From Pocillopora verrucosa (Eukaryota; Cnidaria; Anthozoa; Scleractinia; Pocilloporidae): a stretch of DNA of 64,000 nt. Positions 37,774 to 50,300 of the stretch are shown here, one piece after another. How positions within the stretch are numbered: the stretch's first letter is position 1; each line of letters starts with the position of its first letter. The DNA lies in the NCBI RefSeq assembly GCF_036669915.1, contig NC_089314.1:7942958-8006957 (forward strand). Direction: 5' to 3'. The notes below the pieces were generated by a model. It searched no databases. It was not told the DNA's origin and saw only the letters and a program-made list of their open reading frames with translations. The translations under genes and the position numbers were made by a program.

Positions 37774-38444
37774 TTAGTTGAACGAAAAGCGCTCGTTGAT
37801 TCCGTGGGGATTAAGGGTACCGATTTGGAAGATAAATTTTTGTTCTAGTGTTTTACGGCTTTCCGAACTGCCTAGATGTAAGGAAAGGCCGCAAACTGCC
37901 ATATGCTGTTTAGAATGATTAGGAAGATTAAAGTGTCTAGCGACTGGTTTGGATGCGTCCTTGTCATTTCTTTCCACGTCGTGAAGGTGTTCTCGGAATC
38001 GGTCACCTAGTCGTCTTCCTGTTTCGCCGATGTATAACTTATTGCAGTAAGTGCAAGTTATGCAGTAAATAACATTGGCGGAGGTACACGTAAAGTGATA
38101 CGTACGTGATATGTACGTTTTCAACTCAGTTGTTAACACTAAATTACCTGCATTACAAAACCTTACGATGTTCCGTGACTTGGAAACACACGCCAACATG
38201 CCTCTATCTTCGATTGCATCTTTGGCTGTCCACGATTTCGTTCTGTTATATTTCCGGCATAGCGTGGTTATTGGGCTTATGTCAGGATAAAGTTTTGAAT
38301 GTTATGGCGCTCGCAGTACAGCTCTGTCACGAATCATACGTGTCGAACAGGATTTGGAATTCGTTTTTCGCTTCAGTATTCTGCTACTCATTTGCGTTCT
38401 TTTTACTGGGATACCTGTGGTAGCCCAGTCATAAAATGCCTTTG
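37774..38444 (-). pseudogene. Penelope-like element ORF, C-terminal GIY-YIG part, interrupted
   Basis: The intact part (38199-37774, 141 codons from Met) contains the GIY-YIG-type segment YCNKLYIGETGRRLGDRF followed by REHL, conserved HFNLPNHS, and a terminal LEQKFIFQIGTLNPHGIN block, all hallmark features of the Penelope endonuclease C terminus. The same frame continues upstream to about 38444 (ATTGIPVKRTQMSSR... KSCSTRMIRDRAV...), interrupted by one in-frame TAA at 38304-38302. There is no reverse transcriptase domain, so the copy is a non-autonomous remnant. Confidence 0.8.
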
Positions 38445-38734
38445 TTTTTTTGTCGTCTTTTTTTTTTTTTTCCTCCGCCACAAAATGGAAAAATTGCGCA
38501 ATAGTACCCAGTGGTCATTGGGCCCTCAACACCATGACAACTAACTGTGATCCAATGAGGTGTTCACATGCTGATCACGCGTGTTATCTTGATGATGATT
38601 GACGTTGTCATGCACGGACAGAGCCGGGTCACATGACGAACCACGAGATTTACACAAGCCGTATTGTTCGCGGCCAATCCACACTAAAAGATGTTGTTGA
38701 GTGGTAATTTTGGAACGAACGAACGAATGCCTTG

Positions 38735-38775
38735 AATGCCTTGTATACCTTGTATGCCTTGTATGCCAAGTATGG
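38735..38775 (+). repeat. Short tandem repeat, unit about TTGTATGCC
   Basis: Consecutive imperfect copies of CCTTGTATGCC/CCTTGTATACC, next to AACGAACGAACGAA. It lies just upstream of the ORF at 38852. Confidence 0.7.
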
Positions 38776-38851
38776 CAGTGTCTTAGTTGAAAAACGTACA
38801 CTTGTTGTAAAAAGCAAAATCTGAAATCTGAAACCAAACTGCATATACTAT

Positions 38852-39220
38852 ATGCAATCTATTGACCAGCACTACTACCGTGAGACTGAAGAACAAAACT
38901 CTAATGGATCCAAACTGCTTGTGAAGAAAGACGCCATGTTGGATTCACTTGATGCCAGGGAACGTAGCTACGATAACAGTGCGAATGGTATTAATTTCAC
39001 GATCAGAAAGGTGAATCTTATGTTTGTTCTCATTGTAGTTGTATGGATATTCTTTTTTAATAAATACATGATCCAAAATCCTGTGTTTTTTGTGTATAAT
39101 GTTATTATGTTAAGTATTCTTTACGTAATTGTCTTGTCACAGGCCGCCCAAGCTCACGCCTCGAGAAAAAGCCAACGATTAATTCATGAACGCGTCACGC
39201 GTTGTGTGACTCGGTGTTAA
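38852..39220 (+). CDS. Possible small two-TM membrane protein, unidentified
   Basis: A 122-codon frame, ATG to TAA, in one exon. The first ~50 residues are polar and charged (MQSIDQHYYRETEEQ...). Then come two hydrophobic segments (LMFVLIVVVWIFFFN and VYNVIMLSILYVIVLSQAA) and a basic C terminus (HASRKSQRLIHERVT). A hairpin membrane protein is plausible. It has no recognised family, no neighbouring exon evidence and sits next to repeats and a retroelement, so it may equally be a chance frame. Confidence 0.35.
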   Translation: MQSIDQHYYRETEEQNSNGSKLLVKKDAMLDSLDARERSYDNSANGINFTIRKVNLMFVLIVVVWIFFFNKYMIQNPVFFVYNVIMLSILYVIVLSQAAQAHASRKSQRLIHERVTRCVTRC

Positions 39221-42200
39221 GTTACGAGAGCAACCGTTGAAAATTTGAACACGTTATATGGAATAGTATAGGGAACGAAATATGGTCGATTCACAACGAT
39301 AAATATTTAGAAACATGAACATTTTTCTCGTAAAACCCATACCCTGTGCATCCGATGTAGTTTCTGGCGATTTCTGGCGTTTTAAGCTTGCTTTACCATA
39401 ACTGTTATTCACTTCATCTACTTTTATTACGTTGGTACAAATCCGTACAGACATGACCAATCAAAAGACACACCCTCGCGCGCAAAGTGAAGAAGACTAG
39501 ATTGAAGGCTCGAAATTATATTACGATCGATTTTCATCAAGAAATGGGCAGGAATTTTCCACAATAGTGTAAATAATCGTGAAGGCTGATCGCGGAAAAG
39601 CGATTGCGTGACGCAGATTTCAGATTCTCAGTCTGCATTTTGTACCCATTCTGCATTCTGCAGTCTATATTTTGTATCCGGTCTGCTGTCTGCATTTGTA
39701 CTAACAGGTATCCGTGGCACCGATACAGTTTGTTTTTGGTTACATTTATTCGCACAACACCACATAATCTACCACAAATACCTGTGTGTAAGATAATTCG
39801 ACATTTTCGTTTCTTTTCTTCGCGTTAATACTCTTCTTTTTCTTTTGTAAGAATGTAGACCACTTACAATGTTTCGAGTAATCCACCCAGCCTAAAAAAA
39901 AATAACGCTTGCATGCACAGCGTGCCTATGTTTGAAATAGGTGTATGCCCTTGGCCAGACTTTAGCTCACTATTTCAGTTGTACTAGTCCGTCACCCGTA
40001 GTATTGCTACGCTTGATTCCAATTATACAGTACCATCCAGTTATCCCAGTTACCCTGCTCACAGGGTCTAGTTTTAAATAATTTCCTCTTGAAATGTGGA
40101 GTAGATGGTTCGATGGTTTATTGTGAGCGAAAGATAATAAAGCTAGGAGATGTTGATATGTTTAAATGAATTTTTCGATCTGAGCGGTAATTTCATGCCC
40201 TGAGATTTAGTAAAAAAAAAAAAGCAGTTGGTGTTTATAACCCCCGATTCTCATAGGGCGGGATTGTTTGAGTTAGTTATTAGGTACTATATCAAGTGAT
40301 GTCATCATGTCGAATTTCTCGGAAATGCTTTCGCACACGGAATGAGTTAATTGTTGGCTCTCGCCTTTTTACCAAGATTTTATCCAGGTTCTCCTTTTTC
40401 CTCCTCGCTCCCCATAAAGGTATGCCTTGAAAAGAAGCATTTGATCTATTGGGCATTGCACGCATACAATGATCAAACTATCATTCTGCTTAATTAACAC
40501 TTTAGTATAAGTTCTACTTGAAAGCACTTGGATCTAGGATTACAAGGCATCTTCAACTTCAAGAATGAAATACATACAAGGGAAACCTTCTTTGTTGCTG
40601 TCGGTAATCGGAAATAAAGGACGTTAAATTTCCAGATCTTGCTTTCATTTGGCATATTGCAACGCAACTTTTCACAGCGTATTTTAAGCTTGTCATGTTC
40701 TGGGCAACCAACTTTGCTATTTATTTGGAGGCAAATTGATACCTCTTTAATTTGGGGAAAAAGGAATTTGTACCGACCAAAAAGAGATTTCATTTAACAC
40801 ATTATTTCTAAACTCTGTCGAAATCCTTTAGAAGCATTCGAGTAGTTTTACCATTATTTCTGTACCACTTTATCACGTTAGAGATCACATCAACAGCATT
40901 GTATTTCTGCTACACTTCGGCAGTAGATTATTTAAGTTGTGCGGACTGCAATTTGTTTCTTGTTACACACACAAATCAAATTGCAGTAAACAACTAACTT
41001 AAATGAGGAAAAAAAAAGGACAGATATTCTTATAGACGCAAAAGAAGGAAACCGTTGAACTACTTTTTTCAACTTTATGTCTTACTGGGTGGATTTCACC
41101 TCTGTTTGTACACAAAGAGCAGCAACTGGAGTGGTTTGATGATCTGACTGTACTTTGTCTGAAAGATATGTTTCTTCGAACTTCCTCTCCAAGAAAATGC
41201 GGACTTGTAGAACTTTCGCCAATGTTGCCATCCGTAAAAAGGCCGCTGGTTACCATGGAGAACAATAAATAATAACACAAGGAAGTAACACAAGATCGCA
41301 CCACTTTCTGACCACTAATGACGTCATCAGACGTCTTATTTCACTTATTTTTTCCAAATATAGATATTTCTAGAACTAACACAGATGTTTGAAAATGGCA
41401 TGACAGGACGGAAAACGCGTGCACTGTAAGTACCTCCCGTTGTCCCATACAAAGCCTTAGAAAACTTTTCTAAGGCTTTGTATGGGCTTTTTTTCTGGAG
41501 TATCTGGTAGCTCTCCAGGTTGCTTCAAATGCTTACCGCAAGGCGTCATAATCTCGTCACTTTGTGACAGAAATGCCGTTTAACTGAAAGTGAACCAGAA
41601 CACCAACAGACCTATACATGTCTCAATTTTCCGATGAGGGAATGTTAGCATCAATGACACGTCATCGGCTTTGTCAAACTTTGTCAGTAAACATGACTTC
41701 CACTTACGTAATTGGCACAGGATATACTACTACCGATGAGGGAACAATAAATAAATCTGATCAGAAGTCGTGTGGCAGTCGAGTGATATTGAAACGCGTG
41801 GAAAATGCATTTTACATTTAAAAAACTTTAAATACTTGGAGGATTTCAACTGCTTTTTTTTTCTTTTTTCTGGTATACCTTGCATAAACCTTGTACCCTG
41901 TTTCATCCACATTAATTCTTCGTAGTTGTACATTCACTGCGAACAAAGCTTTCCGGTTAATTTTATCGTTTTATCGTGTTGAGATAGGCCGCTGTACACT
42001 AGAATTTTCTTACAACATTATATCGGTATGGAAACGCGGGCAACAAACTCAGCCACAGGGAATCGAGTACCGAAGGCGATCGCTAACAAAAAAGCGCGCG
42101 CTTGGCGCGTGCTTGGCAAAGTAATCATGCCACGACGATCTCGGGAAAGTAAACAATCGAAGAAAAACTCAGGATGTGAAATCAAAGGAGGAGACGTAAA

Positions 42201-43216
42201 CGATTGTCAAGGACAGCTAGGGAGAGGGAGAACAGAGAAATGAGAAAACAAAGGAAAGAGATGCATATTCTTGGCGCGAATGTATTATGGCAAATGGAAA
42301 GCATTAGTCGAACAGAATAAAAATACCCTGGACAAAACCAAGGTAGGTACTCGGTTAGCGTCAAAATAGAATAAAATCGGTATCAGAAAATGAGCAGTTG
42401 GTTACAAAAAACGATATCACCGAACTGAAGCTGAACGTAATCAAACTAGCATTGTCTTGCATTGTACAAAACGTCCTGGGGTTGACTTCAACATAAACTC
42501 ATAGGGGGAGGGGAGAGTGTAGCCCTCAAATTTGTCTCCTTTTTATGATGAAAAAAAAAAAAAACTACAATCATTATCGTAAAATAAGGCAAAGAATCCC
42601 CATTTGAAATTGCCACATTCTGAAATGATCTAGCGGAAATTCATACATTTCTGTTTGCCAGAAGCAGACAGGCAAAACTTTCGTCTGAAAAGAACAGTCA
42701 TTGAGCTTTGAGCATTTTCCCTTCCATCTTGCCATGTAGTGTTGATCTTGCCCTACCAGGTTACCACAGATCAAAAAATGGCCAGGGATAGAAATTTCAA
42801 GGTCAGGGAAAAGTCAAGGAACTTAAAGTTAATACACCACTGAGTTTCATACCATGCTGGAAAAAATATTTCAGATGATCTCAGAAATTTTTTAATGAAG
42901 AAGAGGAGACTGGACATTTTGTATCCATTTCATCAGGGAAATTTTATTTTTATCATGGATAGGTCAGTACCTTAATAGTCAGGGAATTTTGGAAAGTTCT
43001 GTTTGTGGCAACCATGCCTACCCTCTGTGTATCTCTTGAAACGCTGCGTTTGAGTCTTTCTTGGAATTCTCTTTGATACCCTTAAAAATTTCAAGGGTGT
43101 GACAATTTTATCAAACGAATACTTTTAGACGTTATGATATTCTGTGACTTCTGTAAACACACGCTTGTATGCCTCTTGCGAGATCAGAATCTTTGGCTGT
43201 AAAAACATTACTCAGT
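39221..43216. other. Non-coding stretch with small inverted repeats
   Basis: No gene recognised on either strand; open frames are under about 100 codons and lack domains. A minus-strand frame at 41304-40999 has a hydrophobic start, but its first codon is GTG. The stretch contains a 43-bp palindrome at 41444 and a weaker hairpin at 40945-40987 (arms ACTGCAATTTG and CAAATTGCAGT). Confidence 0.4.
41444..41486. repeat. Near-perfect palindrome, 21-bp arms, one-base centre
   Basis: The left arm (CCCATACAAAGCCTTAGAAA plus A) is the exact reverse complement of the right arm, separated by a single C at 41465. No TTAA ends and no relation to the MITE families. Confidence 0.85.
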
Positions 43217-43430
43217 AGATAATTACTGGAAATATATGAAAATCATATATGTGCACTGCGGTGAAGAAATGAGATGTAAGCGATCCTCGCAGCTATGAAC
43301 ACAACTGAACTAGTAGTTGAAATGAGACCTGAAAAAATTAAGGCCTGTACGGGCTTTGAACCCAGGACCTCTGAGAAACCGGTGCAGCGCTCTACCAACT
43401 GAGCTAACAAGCCAACTGGGAACTGGACAC
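43217..43430 (-). mobile_element. tRNA-derived SINE, copy 1
   Basis: On the minus strand the head has an A-box-like TAGCTCAGTTGGTAGAGC (43408-43391) and a B-box-like GGGTTCAAAGCCC (43363-43351). The body then runs CAGGTCTCATTTCAACTA ... AGCGATCGCTTAC-like sequence to a tail at about 43217. The anticodon stem does not pair, so this is not a functional tRNA gene. Confidence 0.7.
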
Positions 43431-43464
43431 AATTTTGGATCCAAATAAACCTTCCAAGTGGTGA

Positions 43465-43625
43465 ATAATTACTAGAAATATATGAAAATCATATATGTGC
43501 ACTGCGGTGAAGAAATGAGATGTAAGCGATCCTCGCAGCTATGAACACTACTGACCTAGTAATTGAAATGAGACCTGAAAAAAAATTCAGGACCGTACGG
43601 GATTTGAACCCATGACCTCTGCGAT
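43465..43625 (-). mobile_element. tRNA-derived SINE, copy 2 (truncated head)
   Basis: The body is nearly identical to copy 1 (shared CATATATGTGCACTGCGGTG and GAGATGTAAGCGATCCTCGC). The head retains the B box (GGATTTGAACCC on plus strand) but not a full A box. It is arranged head-to-tail with copy 1. Confidence 0.65.
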
Positions 43626-46600
43626 GTTACTCCAGTGGTTTCGGCGCATTTTGTCCAGCAATGTTTTGTTTACTTAAGTCTTCATTTTACGTTTTGTGTC
43701 TTAATTGTGAAGCTGGTGCTTCTATTAAATCAAAAGTTTTCACCGCCCAAATAATTTGAAGTAAGTAAATTGTAACATTTTCATTTTTTTGAAAGATTTA
43801 ATTTAATTTAACCAGGGTCCAAATTTGGGTCCTGGGTCGAGAACGATCAGTAGTCAGCGGTTTAGTTAGTAACCAGTTTTTGCGGTCGAGATTAACGCCT
43901 TTCAGAAATATTTTTTTCTAATGATGAACGAACTCAATGTAATATTCTTTTGCTCATCTAGTTTAAGTCTGAGAACTCTATGTTCGATGAAGAGCAATTA
44001 GTCCTTTCTGATTCTTTATTCTTTGTATTGTGTTTGTATTTTTATGTTGTGTCTGAGCAGATGAATTCGTTAGCGTTTTCCTTATCCGATCAAACTTTCG
44101 TTTGAAATGACGAGAAAAAATTGCAGATGCTATCTCATAGTTTCTAGATCTCTGTCGTGTCTGTTTGTGATTAATTCATTATTTCCACTCTATGTCTTAG
44201 TTACATTTTATTCTCTGTCAGTGCTAATTTTTCTGGTGTTATTCGTAACGTCATCAAGATTAAAGAGGTACTAATGAAGTAAATTTGTGTTTGTCAGTTG
44301 TTATGTATTGTTATCCAGTAACGTATTTCTATGTAAATATTGTTACTTTTATTATCAAGCATGTGCTTTGCACCAGTTGATGATGATAAACACTGCGCAA
44401 ATCTGAGGCAGACACATAGGGCTTTTGGATTTTTACCTCTGGTAAATGATCCCAAACAGCTTTACCACTCACTGCCTAGGATAAAGAAATCGAGGGAACT
44501 GAAAACTGGTGCTTAGGTAGATTACTGCGTAGAAAAATGTATTAACATTTTTCGTACTGGCCCTGAGTGGGAAGATATCATAAGCAATTCAGCCTTAAAA
44601 TCTCTACTTTTGATAATTGTGGAAAGGACCAGTTGAGTGTTGTCTTAGGCACCCAGATGGTGGATGGTGGCGTGATACATGTAGCTCGTGTGATGGACCA
44701 CAGAATGAGTGGCCAGATCCTTGGCAAGGGTCGTGGTGTCATTGTCTTTGGCTGAAAGAGCCTTTGGTATCCATGCAAGGGGTATAACTTAGTTTAGTGT
44801 AAATCAAATCTGTCAATCTGTAGCAAATGTGGCAATTTAATTGGCTATGCTACTTGCTATCTATTCTGTCAAAGTCATCAAGTAACCTAATAGTGTGCCA
44901 TTGTAAGCAAACTAAAATGAAACATGAATCTGGTCTTTGCTAAATTGAAATGGTGATTAAATTTGTAATAAAACAAGTAGGTTGTTTTCTCTTGATTTCT
45001 TTGTGTGATGATTGATTTGGGCTTTGCCACTATCAACTAAGATATAATCACACAATGGAAATCTTAAGGTTGTCGTTATTGTCAAGTATATAGTAAGCTG
45101 AATTATATGTGTATCAGGAATGGCTTTAACTTTTGAGCAATTGGAGGATTGATGCACATATATGATGTTACCATTACAGACAATTTGCTTCCTTGTTTTA
45201 TAAAACAAATAGATTCTATGTTGTCATGTGTCTGTTTATTTATAAATCACACAAGAGACTAAAGTGTGGTTAGAACATCAGTGATACAATTGGCTGCATG
45301 TGTCTGCTTCTTTCCATATTTTGGCAACATCTGCAATCTATTACTGAAGATGCCTAGCAACATATTTATTTGTTGACACACAACACATGACATCCCAGAG
45401 CAAATGCGTGCCAGAGCTTATCCTTGTTTTATCAGCATGGTAGAACAAGCGTGTTTATACTTCTCCTTGATGTTTCTCTTTTCCACTGCAGGCTTCCCCC
45501 CCCCCCTCCCCCACCCCCTTTCAATACTCCCCCTTGACATTTCATCAAGTTTTCAAAAGTGTGTACCCTGTCCACAACGAGGGTGAATTTTCTTGGCCAT
45601 AAACACGCAACAATGACTCTGGCATGAATCTTAAACTCGCTTTACAATCAAACTCTAACATGGAGTACAAGATATGTGATGATCTTATCTCTCATTTGTC
45701 ATCAGTGCCAGCTAAGAACTTCAAAAGGGTGATATGAAGTGATTATACATCAGTTCTTTGTGTTAAAGATGATGATATAATAAGTGATAAAGAACTCCTA
45801 GTACTTGACTTAGTTTGCTGATGTGATCTTCATAAATTTTGATCAATCTCATATTCTTGTTTTAATGAAAAATTAAGTCCCCCCTACATGTAAGTGGCAT
45901 TTCATTGTCTCAATCTATGCAGTATTTGTATGTTCTCCAGCATAATTTGCCAAAGATAAAAATATAAACAACAATGATAAATATTTTTTATTAATGTTCT
46001 TAAATCAGCAATTTAATGATGTAATACCTATGTACAACGCTTTAAATGAATCACGAACTGGATTTTAGGGTGACTTACCAATTACAAATGAACCTGAAAT
46101 TTCTTGAGAAATATTTACAAGTGTTTCTTTAGGTCACTGCAACAGATCATGTGAAAAGAGGAAAATAATTCAAAGAGTTACCTAATCTGCAAACACGTCT
46201 TCTTCTCAACAAGGTATTGCGATAATGCTGCAGCCCAGGAGTCAGCCATACAGAAAACAAAGAAAAAATAATTCCCATTTTTTCCCTTTGCTGACTGCTG
46301 ACTCTCATACTGCTAAACTATTTTGTTTGCCTGAGAAAGAATACTGGATTGCAGGTAAACTAGTATTTGCCAAGGATCTTGAACACGAGCAAGAATTTTA
46401 AGATAACTAAAATCATCAATCTTTTGCAAGTATATCTTAACATGGGTATACATAAATATTAAACTTAAAGGATTTTTGAGGATGAAATCAGAACCAAAAA
46501 TCCTGCCTCATATGGAAATCATATCATTTTACTTATTGGGTAAAATTATTTACAAACTCTAAGATAATAATCATATGAACAAACTAGGTAAATTAACAAA

Positions 46601-47160
46601 AAATTCTGCATATTACAATATGCAGTTACATTGAAAGCATGCCTATTGATTTAATCACTTGACCAATGAGTAATACAAAATGTTTTGATAACAATGGTAA
46701 AAATCTAGTAACTTTGTAAAGAATTGTACAGGAACGTGTGGATTAAAACAGAACCTACAGAGTTTAATGTACAAAATTATTCAACAGAAATTTTGTATTT
46801 GTTACTCTCACTTAGCACTAACAGTTTCTCTTTTTTGTGGGGCACAAAATTGTGAAAGTGTTATCAATTTGCATGTGTTTATAAATTATAATAGTAATCA
46901 TGATAATCATCAACTTCCACACATGTGCACAAAGAGGTAACAAAGTGCCAAATGGTTATAAAATAAAGAGTCATTCACATGAAAGAATTGATTTGTTCAT
47001 ATGGACCAAGGCCCCTTAAACAATTGCCCCTTACCAGAAGGGCAGGTGACAGCTATTCCCTTACAATTTTATGGCCTTTGTCTTAACGAACATGCCTAAC
47101 AAGAAGGGATATATCTTTTTTAAGGGATACACACTACTATTATAAATAAACAACTCTTCT
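43626..47160. other. Non-coding stretch 3' of BORA
   Basis: No gene recognised. It may include the BORA 3' UTR at its right end. It contains a C-rich tract (45496-45518: runs of C interrupted by single T and A) whose minus strand has quadruplex potential. A plus-strand open frame at 44567-44755 has no domain. Confidence 0.4.
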
Positions 47161-47378
47161 TTGACCCTTCATTCCCAGATCTCATTGATAATTCTCCTTA
47201 CTGTCTGCTATACAATTCTTATGATGTGAGTTTGGAGAATTTGGTATTGGATCCACTAAAAATCCCCCTAATACATTGTTTGTTATACCCAATACTTGTA
47301 TGACCGTGTGACATTGTCTTTAGTTTTATATTATAATGAGAAATTCTGCCTTTGTTCCTCATTAGAGTGGAGGGGTCA
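47161..47378. mobile_element. TTAA-type MITE, family B-like (degenerate)
   Basis: Begins TTGACCCTTCATTCCCAG and contains AATTCTCCTTACTGTCTGC. The right side has AATGAGAAATTCTGCC and ends AGTGGAGGGGTCA. It abuts the BORA stop codon (47387-47389). Confidence 0.55.
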
Positions 47379-47386
47379 CATTTCTT

Positions 47387-50300
47387 TCAGTAATAATAGT
47401 GGAAATCTCCAGCAAATCCTGAGGAGCTGCGTTGACTTTTTAAAAAGTTCTCCCTTTGACTGATGCTGCGTGACCATTCAGAGTAACCACTGTCACTATC
47501 TTGATAGGAAGGTAAGGCAATCTTTGACACAAAACCTCCTGGTACTGCTCTGGGAACCTTTGCAGGTGGGAAAGTAACAGGGGGAGATAGAGGGCGTGAA
47601 CCATAAATCAGCTTTGACGAAACAGGTCTTGGTGGCCAAGATGATCTACGAAAAAAAAGAGGAAATACTCTAAAGATCCATTGCTTTTTTGACAGCCGAG
47701 ACAACTTTACATAAATCTTACTACTCAAAATTCCTGTTCATGTATTATGATAATCATCATGATCATTCACAAGTGATCTTCATCCATCGGTCACTTTTTT
47801 AGAATATCTTTCCATTGGGTATCTCAAAACCAAAAACCAGTTGAATTTGAAAGCATTCTAATGGTATGGTAACTTAAGGCTCATTTTCATAATGCAACTG
47901 ATGATGAAGCAATTTACCTGTTGACGTCTGTATCATAACCATATTGGTCAGTGTGAAATCGGTAATCATTTCTCCACCAATAAACATCTTTTGGTGGCCT
48001 CCAGTATAGAGCTTTCCATTCCACGTATGACATTGGATGTGTTTGGGAAAGCTGCCATTTTTTGTAATTCTGAGAGGAAAATAATGGAGAACTGGGCTTT
48101 TTCCTGGAATAGGATAATGGGTAGTGCCCTGGATAAGATAAAGAAAAAAAATCTTAGAACAATTGTCTGGAAAGGGAGAAGAGTGAAATACAATGCAAAG
48201 GCTGACACTGATTTCCAACTTAAAACATTTCATTTCAGTTGAAAAGGTCAACTCTGTTTCCCAGTTGACTTCAGACAAGTTAAACTTTTAAGGATGGTAA
48301 AAAGGTTATCTGGAAATCAAGTTATCTACTGAAGGCTGAAATCTTTAGGAATGTGGCTCAGCAAATTCAAGTTAAGAAACCAGTCTAGTTATCTGGGCCC
48401 AGTTGTTTGATGGCTGATTAGCACTGACCCAAGGTAAAGCTTTAGTCCTGGTTTCTTTGTTTCTTTGGGCAAAGGCCTTTTTGGGATAATTTTCTCTATT
48501 CTTTTTAAAGCATCCAGTTGTCAGATCATAGACAGAAAGAATTCTACTGAATTTCCTTTGAACGCTTTCAGATCTTAAATCAGATTTCACACCTACCCTG
48601 GGTTATCTTCACCTAGTTTTGAACAACCTGGCCCTAGGGATCAAGTTATCAAGTGTAAAGTGCTACAGTTTTAATTGTTTGTATATGTTGAATTTGTCAA
48701 TAGTTACTTTTAGCAGGCACAAGTCATCAGGATTTAGATTTCTAGTAATCTTACATTGGAAAAAAAGGAAGATGCACTGACAGTATACATTAAAAAATTT
48801 CTGCATACACATTAGCAGAGAGCACATCAGTCAACCCCAAATATTGCAGGAAGTTGAAATGGTTATCATTAGCAAGTAATCAAATGAGATGACTGTGGAG
48901 TACTCACAAACATGTTGTAATTTCCACTGAATCAATGGTTCAAGAATAATATTATGCCTAACATGGTATACATGTTGTCTTTGCGAATAATTTCTCCTTA
49001 CTTTCAAAATCTCCATGTTGTTTTCTCCCTTGTATAATGTGTTCCACTACAGGAGCTGGAGACAGTCTCTTCCCAGAGATTCCATGGGAGTTATACAGAG
49101 GCATTTCTCCTTCACTTCTCCCAATTCCAGACTCATCAGTATATGCTACTCCGCCACCTTTGTACCGATGTGATCTGCTGTAGGACTTGTATCCATGGTG
49201 ACTGTCATTATCCCTTGTATAACTTCTGTATGTTGTGGACATGCCTGACTCAGTAACTAAAGGTGTTGACATTCTGACTGGGTCCCATACGGTTGAACCA
49301 TTTAAACTCAAATCAGAGAGTGTTAAGCTCTGGGGATCAAATGAGAAATTGCTTACACCTTTAGGTGGAGACAACCTATTAGCTCTTCTCAAAGCCACTT
49401 TTGCCCTCATTATAATCACATCCTCGTCAAGTTCATTAAGGTGAATAGATTTGTGGTAGTGGTCAGTACTGCTATAATCCATAGCTTGAGCACTTCTATT
49501 GGTAGTGGATGTATGCTGTCTTGATTGAAAGTCTCTGGTTGGCCTTGAATCCTGTCCATGTTTATCAAACTCTGATTCTTGGTCAATTTTTTCAACTTCT
49601 GCTCCACCACTCTCTACACTTGAGCTGTCCTTTTCATTACCCTTGGCATCCAAAACCTCTGCTTCAATTTCACCTGGGTCTGATATTACCCTAGGAGATG
49701 ATTCTGTAAACTTTAATTCTGGAGAATCTGTGCTTTGATCAGTCATTTTTTCATCATCTGTAGAATCTAAATCATCAGCTAAGTCCTCCATTGTGATTTT
49801 TGGTGGCATCTCCTCATCTTCATCATCTTCATCATCATCATCATAATCATTGATGTGTTCCTCTTTCTTTTCCAAGTCCTCTTCTTCGTTGTCTTCCTTT
49901 GTGGAGAGAGCTGATACTTCTAGAGGACCACCATCATCGACCAAGTTATTAGGATCTTCTTTGTCTACAGAACATGAGAAAATTTGAAAGTAAATGTATT
50001 GAAGTGCCTCATTGTCTAAATGCTCTATTTCACAATCTACAGCAGAGCCCTAAAAACAGTTTTTTCCTCCAGTGACACAACTACACTTCTAAAAAAATTT
50101 CCAATGCTCCCACTCCACATTGAATCTACACCAAACTGTTAAGCTTTTCCCTCTATTCAAAGCTCTCTGGCTAAATTTTGATGGAATGGAAGAATATCCT
50201 CTAGTTTCTTAAGAATGTTCTTAAATATATGCTATTACAATTTTTAATGAACACCATGATGAATGCCATTAGTACTTTGGGTGCATTTACAGCAGTGAAC

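Larger units (their letters stand above)
37583..38445 (-). mobile_element. 5'-truncated Penelope-like retroelement
   Basis: Holds the 3' end of a Penelope-like element: C-terminal part of the ORF including the GIY-YIG endonuclease region, a hammerhead-like motif in the 3' non-coding part, and a short inverted duplication of its own coding sequence at the extreme 3' side (37583-37620 versus 38114-38151). The reverse transcriptase region is absent; similarity ends near 38,445, just before a long T-run at about 38,460. The right-hand boundary and target-site duplication were not found. Confidence 0.75.

Noticed and set aside
40999..41304. 101-codon minus-strand frame with a hydrophobic N terminus
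   Set aside because: Begins with GTG, and the first ATG falls after the hydrophobic part; no splice or family support.
43345..43410. tRNA gene
   Set aside because: A and B boxes are present but the anticodon and acceptor stems do not pair, and the body of a SINE follows.
44567..44755. Open frames on both strands around 44.6 kb
   Set aside because: Short, overlapping on opposite strands, no domain or splice context.
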